DNA of 55,715 bases from Clostridiales bacterium (GTDB lineage: Bacteria > Bacillota > Clostridia > Saccharofermentanales > Saccharofermentanaceae), in assembly GCA_017428155.1 (NCBI GenBank), contig JAFRRJ010000027.1:1-55715 (forward strand), written 5' to 3'. The translations under genes were made by a program, and so were the position numbers. This document shows positions 7,818-15,942 of the stretch, in pieces. Each line of letters opens with the position of its first letter. The first letter of the stretch is position 1. Under the pieces are notes generated by a model, which worked only from the letters and a program-made list of their open reading frames with translations, searched no databases and was not told where the DNA came from.

Positions 7818-9206
7818 ATGATACATTGCTACCAGTTTGAAGGTCTTAACATCGTACTCGACTGCTATTCGGGTTCTATTCACATGGTCGATGAAGTCGC
7901 CTATGACATGATCCAATGGTACGAGAATGAGCCTGCTGATGAAGTTGTCGCCAGAGCGGTCGAAAAGCACGGCATCTCAAAAGAAGATGCCGAGGAATGC
8001 ATCGCCGATATCGATGACTTGAAGACAGCAGGCAAGCTCTATGCTCCCGATAAATACGAACACTTAGCCAAAGATTTCAGGAAGAAGAATTTCAAGATCA
8101 AGGCTTTATGCCTTCACGTCGCCCACACATGCAACCTCAACTGCTCCTACTGCTTTGCAAGCCAGGGCAAGTACCACGGGGAACGCGCCATCATGAGCTA
8201 TGAGGTCGGCAAACGTGCGATCGATTTCCTTATCGAGAACTCAGGCTTCCACAAGAACCTTGATATCGACTTCTTCGGCGGCGAACCACTTATGAACTGG
8301 GAAGTCGTAAAGCAGCTCGTATCTTACGGCCGCGAGCAGGAGAAGCTTCACAATAAGAATATCCGTTTTACTCTTACAACAAACGGTGTTCTCTTAGATG
8401 ATGAGGTCACGGAATTCTGCAATAAGGAAATGCACAACGTCGTTCTCTCTCTGGACGGACGTAAGGAAGTCAATGACCGGTTCAGGGTCGACTATGCAGG
8501 TCACGGTTCCTACGACAGGATCGTTCCGAATTTCCAGAAGTTTGTCGCTAAAAGGGGTAACCGCAGTTACTACATGCGCGGTACCTTCACACACTTCAAC
8601 ACAGACTTCGTAAACGATATCAGGCAGATGCTGGATCTCGGATTCACTGAGCTATCAATGGAGCCTGTTGTTACAGATCCTTCCAGCCCTTCTGCGATCA
8701 CCAAGGATGACCTGCCCGTTGTTTTCGAGCAGTACGAAGAGCTCGCAAGACTTATGGTACAGCGTTACAACGAAGGCAGACCGTTTACCTTCTACCACTA
8801 CATGCTGGATCTCACATGCGGTCCCTGCATCTATAAGAGGATCGCAGGCTGCGGTGCCGGAACGGAATATCTTGCAGTCACACCGTGGGGCGACCTCTAT
8901 CCCTGCCACCAGTTCGTAGGTGATCAGGCTTACAAGATGGGTTCTATCTATGAAGGTGTCACTAACCTTGAATACCGGAACAGATTTGCCGGCTGCAACG
9001 CCTACAGCCGTCCCGAATGCAAGGACTGCTGGGCCAAGCTCTACTGCTCCGGCGGCTGCGCTGCAAACTCCTATCACGCTTCAGGCGATATCAACGGTAT
9101 CTATGAGATGGGCTGTGATATCTTCAGAAAGAGGATCGAATGCGCGATAGCCGTAAAGCTCCTGACTTCAGGTCTTGAGCAGCCCGGTAAGGATCAGTCC
9201 ACTTAA
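7818..9206 (+). CDS. scfB: SCIFF peptide radical-SAM maturase
   Basis: With the start at 7818 (GGGAG 5 nt upstream) the protein is 462 aa and begins MIHCYQFEGLNIVLD, like family members; an in-frame GTG at 7785 and ATG at 7800 lie in or directly after the terminator hairpin and were not chosen. Residues 1-90 resemble the peptide-recognition (RRE-like) domain. The radical-SAM cluster motif is C105-x3-C109-x2-C112 (HTCNLNCSYCF), followed by FFGGEPLMNW. The C-terminal SPASM region carries many cysteines (CGPC, GCGAG, PCHQF, CKDCWAKLYCSGGC, GCD) for auxiliary 4Fe-4S clusters. It forms the thioether crosslink on the peptide encoded just upstream, using S-adenosylmethionine. Confidence 0.95.
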   Translation: MIHCYQFEGLNIVLDCYSGSIHMVDEVAYDMIQWYENEPADEVVARAVEKHGISKEDAEECIADIDDLKTAGKLYAPDKYEHLAKDFRKKNFKIKALCLHVAHTCNLNCSYCFASQGKYHGERAIMSYEVGKRAIDFLIENSGFHKNLDIDFFGGEPLMNWEVVKQLVSYGREQEKLHNKNIRFTLTTNGVLLDDEVTEFCNKEMHNVVLSLDGRKEVNDRFRVDYAGHGSYDRIVPNFQKFVAKRGNRSYYMRGTFTHFNTDFVNDIRQMLDLGFTELSMEPVVTDPSSPSAITKDDLPVVFEQYEELARLMVQRYNEGRPFTFYHYMLDLTCGPCIYKRIAGCGAGTEYLAVTPWGDLYPCHQFVGDQAYKMGSIYEGVTNLEYRNRFAGCNAYSRPECKDCWAKLYCSGGCAANSYHASGDINGIYEMGCDIFRKRIECAIAVKLLTSGLEQPGKDQST

Positions 9207-9280
9207 ACATAACACCTAAAAGCATCCTCCCTTAAAGCGGACGTTGATGACCTTGATCTGTAATCGGATAAAATGAAGGA

Positions 9281-10168
9281 TTACTTCGGGGCATTGATAC
9301 CGAAGAACACATAATCGTCAGGGTTATCGGTATCATTAAAATAATAAGGCTCAACGAGATAAGGCGAATTATCTTCGAGAACTTCTGAAAGCGACTTGCC
9401 GGTATCATCAGCGACATAGACACCCATGAGAAGTCCGTCGTAATCTTCCGGAACGATAAAATAAGCCGTAGAAGTGAGCTGTATAGTCTCCTGGGAGACA
9501 TAGTTGCCGTTCGAATCCGTAGCTGCACCTGTATCAAGCAGCTCCTGCTCACGGAATTCATAACATGCAATATGCTTTGTATCGCCATCCATGATGTAAT
9601 TGCCTTTTACCTCGTAACTGTCAATCTGTGTTGAAAGGTTTACGCACGGGAATACAGTTCCGGTGTAGTAGTCAACAAAGCTTACGCCGTGATATGTGAA
9701 AAACGAATAGACATAGGAGCCGTCAGATGTTGAAATGATCGGGAATGTCTGTGAATAGGTAACCTCATAGATGACATATCCCTTCTCATCGGCGGGATAT
9801 ACCATTACTCCGGGTCTCGTGATCGTCGAGATGTAATTCAGATTGGTATTTACCTGCTCATCGTTGGCATTGAGCTCATAGTAGATGAAATAGCTTTTTA
9901 CATCTCCCCTGGTCATCTTAAGATTCTGCTCAGCGCCCCACGGCTCACAGTAATCAGGATAAACAAAGTCACTGAACGTCTCTCTGGCATCAACTCTCGA
10001 GAGATCGTGTGTCGGATCTCTTTGCACCATCGCCGAAGCCGTCGTCGGATGTGTCCAGCCGTCTATATCATTGCCGGTTGACGAATGATTTGTCCCGTCT
10101 GTGCAGGAAGACAGCAGCAGCAGCGCCGTTACGGAAGCTGAAAGTATTACTGCCAATTCTTTTCTCAT
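9281..10168 (-). CDS. Putative lipoprotein of unknown function
   Basis: The start at 10168 gives 295 aa beginning MRKELAVILSASVTALLLLSSC; an upstream in-frame start would add 12 residues before this clear lipoprotein signal, so it was rejected. The lipobox is LSSC, predicting a lipid-anchored protein on the outer face of the membrane. The mature part is rich in Tyr, Asp and Thr with beta-type spacing, and I recognise no domain. It is followed on the same strand by nothing obvious, and the ABC exporter genes end about 130 bp upstream behind a terminator, so it is probably monocistronic. Confidence 0.7.
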   Translation of the reverse strand: MRKELAVILSASVTALLLLSSCTDGTNHSSTGNDIDGWTHPTTASAMVQRDPTHDLSRVDARETFSDFVYPDYCEPWGAEQNLKMTRGDVKSYFIYYELNANDEQVNTNLNYISTITRPGVMVYPADEKGYVIYEVTYSQTFPIISTSDGSYVYSFFTYHGVSFVDYYTGTVFPCVNLSTQIDSYEVKGNYIMDGDTKHIACYEFREQELLDTGAATDSNGNYVSQETIQLTSTAYFIVPEDYDGLLMGVYVADDTGKSLSEVLEDNSPYLVEPYYFNDTDNPDDYVFFGINAPK

Positions 10169-10275
10169 ATCATCTGATCCCTTTTGCCTATTCCTTTGTA
10201 TCACGTGAATTTGATTATATCACCCAACGGGATTCTAAGCGAGCGAATACTTAGGCAGTTGCTGACTTATCAGAT

Positions 10276-10312
10276 AAAAACTGTCCCGAAGCACAAGCTT
10301 TGAGACAGTTTT
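10276..10312 (-). terminator. Terminator of the ABC exporter operon
   Basis: On the reverse strand AAAACTGTC and GACAGTTTT form the stem, with an inner AAGC/GCTT pair, and the hairpin is followed by a short T-rich tail. It lies 22 bp after the stop of the exporter gene at 10335. Confidence 0.75.
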
Positions 10313-10334
10313 ACAAGTCTTGATCTGTGATTCT

Positions 10335-12311
10335 TTATTCGAGCTCGAAAGCACCCGTATAGAGCTGATAGTATGTGCCCTTCCCGGCGATGAGCTGATC
10401 GTGCGATCCGCGCTCAATGATCCTGCCATGATCCAATACCATGATGACATCGGAGTTCATGACGGTCGACAGACGGTGTGCGATTACGAATACCGTTCTG
10501 CCCTCCATGAGCTTATCCATACCGCGCTGAACGATTGCTTCCGTACGCGTATCGATGGAAGACGTAGCTTCGTCGAGGATCATTACCGGAGGATTTGCAA
10601 CAGCTGCTCTCGCGATTGCCAGAAGCTGTCTCTGACCCTGTGAGAAGTTGGAGCCGTTGTTGGTGAGCATCGTGTCATAACCTTCCGGGAGACGCTCGAT
10701 AAAGTCTGCTGCGCCTGCCAGCTTTGCAGCTTCCTTGCACTCTTCGTCAGTAGCATCGAGCTTACCGTAACGGATGTTCTCCATAACAGTTCCGGTGAAG
10801 AGGTTGGTATCCTGCAGAACGAGTCCTAACGATCTTCTCAGATCCTTCTTCCTGATCTTATTGACGTTGATACCGTCATAACGGATCTTACCGTCAGCTA
10901 TATCGTAGAACCGGTTGATGAGGTTCGTGATCGTTGTCTTTCCCGCACCGGTAGCGCCTACGAAAGCGACCTTCTGACCGGGCTTTGCAAATACGGAGAC
11001 ATCGAAAAGCACCTGCTTCTCAGGAACATAACCGAAATCGACTGAATCAAGCAGTACATCACCCTTGAGTTCAGTATATGTGATCGTGCCGTCAGCCTTA
11101 TGGGGATGTTTCCATGCCCAGTGACCTGTAGGACGCTCTGCTTCGGTGATCGTGCCGTCTGCTGCAATGTTCGCATTAACAAGCGTTACATAACCGTCGT
11201 CTGTCTCAGGCTCTTCGTCGAGAAGAGCAAAGATTCTCTGTGCACCTGCGCCTGCCATTACGATTGCGTTCATCTGCATCGTAAGCTGATTGATGTTGCC
11301 CATGAATTGCTTACTGCCGTTAAGGAAAGGAACGATGATATCGATTCCCATAGGAAGTCCTGAAATCGAGATGTTAACTACACCGAACACGGTCATTAGA
11401 CCGCCGCCCACGGCAAGAAGAACATAAACAATGTTTCCGATGTTGCCGATGATAGGAGCGAGAATATTGGCATAGGTGTTAGCCTTGCCGCTGTCTTCTG
11501 CAAGTCCGTCGTTAAGCTTGTCGAACTCAGCCTTGACCTTTTCCTCATGATTAAAGACCTTAACGACCTTCTGTCCGTTCATGATCTCCTGAATATAACC
11601 TTCGGTAGCTGCAACTGCTCTCTGCTGTCTGATAAAGTACTTCGCGGAGCCTGCACCGACCTTACCGGTTGCAAACATCATTGCGATGATTCCGGCGATC
11701 ATGATAAATGTCATCCAGATACTGTAGTTAAGCATGATAATGAATACGGAAATAACTACAACACCTGCTCTGAGGATAGTAGGCAGAGCCATGGATACGA
11801 GCTGTCTTAATGTGTCGATATCGTTCGTATAGTGGCTCATGATATCGCCGTGCTTATGCGTATCAAAATATCTCAAAGGCAGTGTCTGCATCTTGTTGAA
11901 AAGATCCGTTCTGAGCTTGTGAAGGAACTTCTGCGTCATGTAAGCCTGAACCTGAGACTGTACGATGCTCAGGATCGATGCAAGAGAATAGATAATGATA
12001 AGCGGGATAAGAAATGAGACGATCTTGATCTTTGCAGTCTCCCAGTCACCGGACTCGATCGTTTCCTCAAGTACCGCCGTTACCTTCTGAAGGAAAATAG
12101 CAGGCATTGCAGCCGCAACTGCATTATAGATGTTGCAGATAACCACTACCCAGGTAAGAACCGGGAATTGTTTTATATACATACCGAGGACACGCTTGAT
12201 GCTGCCCATTGAATCCTTTACCTGTGACATTGAAGCAGGTCCTCTGCCTCTTCTTCCCGGTGCGGGAGCGGCTTCCGGTGCTTTCCCGGGAGAATTCTTA
12301 TGTTCACTCAT
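10335..12311 (-). CDS. ABC exporter half-transporter, catalytically canonical subunit
   Basis: The 658-aa protein has a Pro/Ala/Gly-rich N-terminal extension (about 35 aa), a six-helix exporter domain, and a nucleotide-binding domain. Visible motifs are Walker A GATGAGKTT, Q-loop region VLQDTNLFTGT, signature FSQGQRQ, Walker B VMILDEATSSID with the catalytic Glu, and the H-loop VIAHRLST. An insert of about 40 aa rich in charged residues (ITEAERPTGHWAWKHPHK) sits between the domains. With the overlapping upstream gene it should form a heterodimeric exporter of the BmrCD/TM287-288 type, exporting drugs, peptides or lipids; the substrate is unknown. The start overlaps the upstream gene by 8 bp. 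Confidence 0.92.
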   Translation of the reverse strand: MSEHKNSPGKAPEAAPAPGRRGRGPASMSQVKDSMGSIKRVLGMYIKQFPVLTWVVVICNIYNAVAAAMPAIFLQKVTAVLEETIESGDWETAKIKIVSFLIPLIIIYSLASILSIVQSQVQAYMTQKFLHKLRTDLFNKMQTLPLRYFDTHKHGDIMSHYTNDIDTLRQLVSMALPTILRAGVVVISVFIIMLNYSIWMTFIMIAGIIAMMFATGKVGAGSAKYFIRQQRAVAATEGYIQEIMNGQKVVKVFNHEEKVKAEFDKLNDGLAEDSGKANTYANILAPIIGNIGNIVYVLLAVGGGLMTVFGVVNISISGLPMGIDIIVPFLNGSKQFMGNINQLTMQMNAIVMAGAGAQRIFALLDEEPETDDGYVTLVNANIAADGTITEAERPTGHWAWKHPHKADGTITYTELKGDVLLDSVDFGYVPEKQVLFDVSVFAKPGQKVAFVGATGAGKTTITNLINRFYDIADGKIRYDGINVNKIRKKDLRRSLGLVLQDTNLFTGTVMENIRYGKLDATDEECKEAAKLAGAADFIERLPEGYDTMLTNNGSNFSQGQRQLLAIARAAVANPPVMILDEATSSIDTRTEAIVQRGMDKLMEGRTVFVIAHRLSTVMNSDVIMVLDHGRIIERGSHDQLIAGKGTYYQLYTGAFELE

Positions 12312-14046
12312 TGTTTGATCCTCCCTTCGTCTGTTCTTCGTATATCTCGCGGTAGATGTAGTTTGACGCGAGGAGCTCTTCGTGAGTGCCCTTACCGGCG
12401 ATCATGCCGCCGTCCATGATGATGATCATGTCACAGTCCTGAACGGAGGCAACTCTCTGAGCGATAATGATCTTGGTCGTGGAGGGGATATACTCCTTGA
12501 ATCCCTTTCTGATCAGGGCATCGGTTCTCGTATCGACTGCTGATGTCGAATCGTCGAGGATAAGGATCTTCGGCTTTTTAAGGAGAGCTCTAGCTATACA
12601 CAGTCTCTGCTTCTGGCCGCCGGAGACATTAGTACCGCCCTGTTCAATATATGTGTTGTATCCGTCAGGGAACGTTGAGATGAACTCGTCAGCCTGGGCG
12701 ATCTTGCATGCTGCAACGATCTCCTCATCTGTCGCATTCTCGTTACCCCAGCGCAGATTCTCGGCTATGGTTCCGGAGAACAGCTCATTCTTCTGGAGAA
12801 CCACGGAAACGGCGTCTCTTAATGTCTTTACGTCGTAATCCGTAACAGGAATGCCGCCTACCTTGACCACACCTTCCGTCGCATCGTATAGCCTCGGAAT
12901 GAGCTGGATCAAAGATGTCTTGGATGAACCCGTACCGCCCAGAATACCTACTGACATTCCGCTGTCGATATGAAGGTCGATATCGAAAAGCGCATTTCTG
13001 GCAGCCTTCTCGGAATACTTAAAGGCAACATCCTCGAAATCGATCGAACCGTCAGCTACTTCCATAACAGGTTCAGCAGGATTCTTAATGGAAGGCTCCT
13101 CATCAAGTACTTCAACGATACGCTTAGCAGCCTCAATTGACATCGTAAGCATAACGTAAATCATGGATACCATCATGAGTGACATGAGGACCATGAAGCC
13201 GTATGTCATAAGTGCGGAGATCTGACCGATGTTCACTGTGGCACCATTGCTGGTGATAGCCATTTTCGAGCCTACATAAAGAACAAAGATAACATTGAAG
13301 TGCAGACACAGTTCCATGAGAGGTGAGTTAAGTCCGACGATCTTCTCGGCCTTGGTGAAGTCCAGTCTGATGTTGTCTGAAGCCTTGCCGAACTTGCCCT
13401 TCTCATATTCTTCTCTCGCAAAACCCTTAACGACACGCATGCCGCGAACATTCTCTTCGATGGACTCATTCATCTTGTCGTACTTTTTGAATACCGCACG
13501 GAAGGCAGGCATTGCAAGTTTACCGATTATGACAAGACCGACACCGAGAACGGGAACAACGATAACAAATGTTGTTGCGAGCGAACCTCCGAGAATATAT
13601 GCCATGACAATCGCGAAAATAAACATAAACGGCGCTCTTACAGCAATTCGGATGAGCATCATGTATGCGTTCTGGACTGTTGTGATATCAGTCGTCATTC
13701 TCGTAACGAGTGATGATGTCGAGAACTTATCGATATTTCCGAAAGAAAACTTCTGAACTTTGGCGAACATATCACCTCTTAAGTTCCCGGCAAACCCGGC
13801 AGAAGCTTTTGCGGAGTAGTTGCCGGCCAAAGCGCCGCAGACCAGAGACATGATCGCGCACAGCGTAATAATGCCGCCCATCTTCAGAATGGTGTTCATG
13901 TCGACACCGCCCTGAATCTTATTGACCATATCTGCCGTAATAAACGGAATTACTACCTCAAGTACTACTTCGCCTATTATGAATACGAGAGACAGTATTG
14001 AATGCTTCGTATACTGGCGAACAGATTTCAGCAATTTAAATATCAT
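12304..14046 (-). CDS. ABC exporter half-transporter, degenerate-site subunit
   Basis: The 580-aa half-transporter has six membrane helices in the first 320 residues and a nucleotide-binding domain. Several catalytic residues differ from consensus: Walker A is GGTGSSKTS, Walker B ends LILDDSTSAVD (Asp in place of the catalytic Glu), and the H-loop position reads IIAQRVAS (Gln for His). Its signature NVSGGQKQRL is canonical and would complete the active site with the partner's Walker A. This asymmetric pattern is known from heterodimeric exporters, in which only one site hydrolyses ATP efficiently. It is the first gene of the two-gene operon and diverges from the acyl-CoA ligase gene. Confidence 0.92.
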   Translation of the reverse strand: MIFKLLKSVRQYTKHSILSLVFIIGEVVLEVVIPFITADMVNKIQGGVDMNTILKMGGIITLCAIMSLVCGALAGNYSAKASAGFAGNLRGDMFAKVQKFSFGNIDKFSTSSLVTRMTTDITTVQNAYMMLIRIAVRAPFMFIFAIVMAYILGGSLATTFVIVVPVLGVGLVIIGKLAMPAFRAVFKKYDKMNESIEENVRGMRVVKGFAREEYEKGKFGKASDNIRLDFTKAEKIVGLNSPLMELCLHFNVIFVLYVGSKMAITSNGATVNIGQISALMTYGFMVLMSLMMVSMIYVMLTMSIEAAKRIVEVLDEEPSIKNPAEPVMEVADGSIDFEDVAFKYSEKAARNALFDIDLHIDSGMSVGILGGTGSSKTSLIQLIPRLYDATEGVVKVGGIPVTDYDVKTLRDAVSVVLQKNELFSGTIAENLRWGNENATDEEIVAACKIAQADEFISTFPDGYNTYIEQGGTNVSGGQKQRLCIARALLKKPKILILDDSTSAVDTRTDALIRKGFKEYIPSTTKIIIAQRVASVQDCDMIIIMDGGMIAGKGTHEELLASNYIYREIYEEQTKGGSNNE

Positions 14047-14124
14047 GTGAGTTCCTCTGAATTAGATGTAAGACAATATATTATAAATCATAGAAATTTC
14101 TTTGTGTTTATTTTAATTTTATTT

Positions 14125-14153
14125 TTGACGAACATCGGCTGCGATGATATTAT
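14125..14153 (+). promoter_or_regulatory. Sigma-A-type promoter for the acyl-CoA ligase gene
   Basis: TTGACG (14125-14130) and TATTAT (14148-14153) are separated by 17 bp. The predicted transcription start is near 14160, immediately before a perfect palindrome. Confidence 0.7.
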
Positions 14154-14162
14154 TGTCCTTGG

Positions 14163-14182
14163 CTTTATTTAATTAAATAAAG
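14163..14182. promoter_or_regulatory. Perfect 20-bp palindrome, candidate operator
   Basis: CTTTATTTAATTAAATAAAG reads the same on both strands. It begins about ten bases after the -10 element and ends 3 bases before the AAGGGAGG ribosome binding site (14186-14193). A dimeric repressor bound here would block early elongation. It is also purely AT in its core, so a chance origin is possible. Confidence 0.5.
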
Positions 14183-14200
14183 TACAAGGGAGGAATATTA

Positions 14201-15838
14201 ATGCCTGTAACAGATTTGTTGAGACGCAATGCCAGAGAGCATGGCGAAGAAGTGGCTCTTATCGAGCTCAATCCCGCAATGGAGGATACGAGAAAGATCT
14301 CATTCAAGGAATTCGATCTTGTCCAGCAGACGAAGTCAATGCCTTACCGTCACGAGATCACATGGCAGATCTTCGATGAGAAGTCCAACAGAGTAGCAAA
14401 TATGCTCTTAGGACGCGGAATCAAGAAGGGCGACAAGGTTGCTATCCTTATGTTCAACTGCCTTGAGTGGCTTCCTATCTATTTCGGAATCCTTAAGACA
14501 GGCGCTATAGCAGTTCCTTTTAATTTCAGATATACAGCTAATGAGATCTCATACTGTGCAGACCTTGCAGAGATCTCCGTAATGTTCTTCGGACCTGAGT
14601 TCGTAGACAGACTCAATATCAATGCTGACGAGATCGCAAGAGACAGACTTCTCCTCTATGTAGGTGACGGTCTGGCTCCCGAATTTGCAGAGAATTACTG
14701 GCAGCAGGTTGCTGACTATTCCTCAAGAGATCCGATGATCGAGCTTAAGGAAGAAGATTATGCGGCCATCTATTTCTCATCCGGTACGACAGGATTCCCC
14801 AAGGCGATCCTGCACCCTCACAGAAGCCTTACACAGGCAGCCGAGATGGAAGCCGTACACCATGAGACAGGCAAGAATGACTGCTTCCTCTGCATCCCGC
14901 CGCTCTATCACACAGGTGCCAAGTTCCACTGGATGGGTTCATTGTGGACATGCAGCAAGGCAGTTCTTTTGAAGGGAACAAAGCCTGAAGTAATCCTTAA
15001 GGCAGCTTCCGACGAGCAGTGCACTATCGTATGGCTTCTGGTACCGTGGGCTCAGGACATCCTCGATGCATTGGACAGAGGCGAGTTAAAGCTCTCAGAC
15101 TATAAGCTCGACCAGTGGCGTCTCATGCACATCGGCGCCCAGCCCGTACCCCCGTCACTTATCCGTCACTGGAAGGATTACTTCCCGGATCACCAGTACG
15201 ATACAAACTACGGTCTTTCCGAATCCACCGGCCCCGGCTGCGTTCATTTGGGCCTCGAAAATACTCATAAGGTCGGCGCCATCGGCGTTCCCGGTTACCG
15301 CTGGGAGTGCAAGATCGTTGATGAGGAAGGCAACACCGTACCTCAGGGCGAAGTCGGCGAACTCTGCGTTAAGGGTCCCGGCGTAATGCTCGAATACTAC
15401 AGAAACCCTGAAGCAACGAAGGAAACATTGAGAGACGGGTGGCTCTTCACCGGCGACATGGCGCGCCAGGATGAGGACGGCTTCTATTTCCTCGTTGACC
15501 GTAAGAAGGACGTTATCGTATCAGGCGGCGAAAATATCTATCCTGTCGAGATCGAGAACTTCCTCCAGGAATATCCTAAGGTTAAGGACGTTGCAGTCAT
15601 CGGTCTTCCCGACAAGAGATTGGGCGAGATCACAGGAGCCATCGTCGAGATCGAACCCGGCAGCAACTGCACCGTTGAGGAATTAGAGAAATTCTGCACC
15701 CAGCTTCCCCGTTACAAGAGGCCGAAGCAGATAATCCTGGCAGATGTTCCGAGAAATGCGACCGGCAAGATAGAAAAACCCGTTCTCCGTAAGAGATATG
15801 GCGCAGAAAGACTTGTCGAACAGGAAAATCAGTCTTAA
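14201..15838 (+). CDS. AMP-forming acyl-CoA ligase (ANL family)
   Basis: The 545-aa enzyme shows the ANL adenylate-forming motifs: YFSSGTTGFPK (P-loop), YGLSESTGPG, the hinge region GWLFTGDMARQDEDGFYFLVDRKKD, and the C-terminal catalytic lysine context ATGKIEKPVLR. It activates a carboxylic acid to acyl-AMP and then to acyl-CoA. Length and sequence fit medium- or long-chain acyl-CoA synthetases, but chain length cannot be deduced. An insert-like segment FDLVQQTKSMPYRHEITW lies near residue 45. The gene has its own promoter and palindromic leader, and a terminator follows, so it may be expressed alone; the Na+ symporter downstream is a possible supplier of substrate. Confidence 0.88.
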   Translation: MPVTDLLRRNAREHGEEVALIELNPAMEDTRKISFKEFDLVQQTKSMPYRHEITWQIFDEKSNRVANMLLGRGIKKGDKVAILMFNCLEWLPIYFGILKTGAIAVPFNFRYTANEISYCADLAEISVMFFGPEFVDRLNINADEIARDRLLLYVGDGLAPEFAENYWQQVADYSSRDPMIELKEEDYAAIYFSSGTTGFPKAILHPHRSLTQAAEMEAVHHETGKNDCFLCIPPLYHTGAKFHWMGSLWTCSKAVLLKGTKPEVILKAASDEQCTIVWLLVPWAQDILDALDRGELKLSDYKLDQWRLMHIGAQPVPPSLIRHWKDYFPDHQYDTNYGLSESTGPGCVHLGLENTHKVGAIGVPGYRWECKIVDEEGNTVPQGEVGELCVKGPGVMLEYYRNPEATKETLRDGWLFTGDMARQDEDGFYFLVDRKKDVIVSGGENIYPVEIENFLQEYPKVKDVAVIGLPDKRLGEITGAIVEIEPGSNCTVEELEKFCTQLPRYKRPKQIILADVPRNATGKIEKPVLRKRYGAERLVEQENQS

Positions 15839-15843
15839 AATGT

Positions 15844-15881
15844 AAGCCTTGTGTCTTTATTAGGCATAAGGCTTATTTTTT
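15844..15881 (+). terminator. Rho-independent terminator
   Basis: AAGCCTTGTG and CATAAGGCTT form a 10-bp stem with one G-T pair, followed by ATTTTTT. It starts 5 bp after the ligase stop. Confidence 0.8.
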
Positions 15882-15891
15882 GAATAAAAAA

Positions 15892-15921
15892 GCTTCTTCT
15901 CATTTTGAGGGTGGAAGAAGC
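15892..15921 (+). other. Leader hairpin upstream of the symporter
   Basis: GCTTCTTC and GAAGAAGC form a perfect 8-bp stem with a 14-nt loop, ending 21 nt before the symporter start. It lacks a T-tract, so it is more likely a leader stem-loop than a terminator. Confidence 0.4.
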
Positions 15922-15942
15922 GAAAAGTGAGGAACAAATTTC

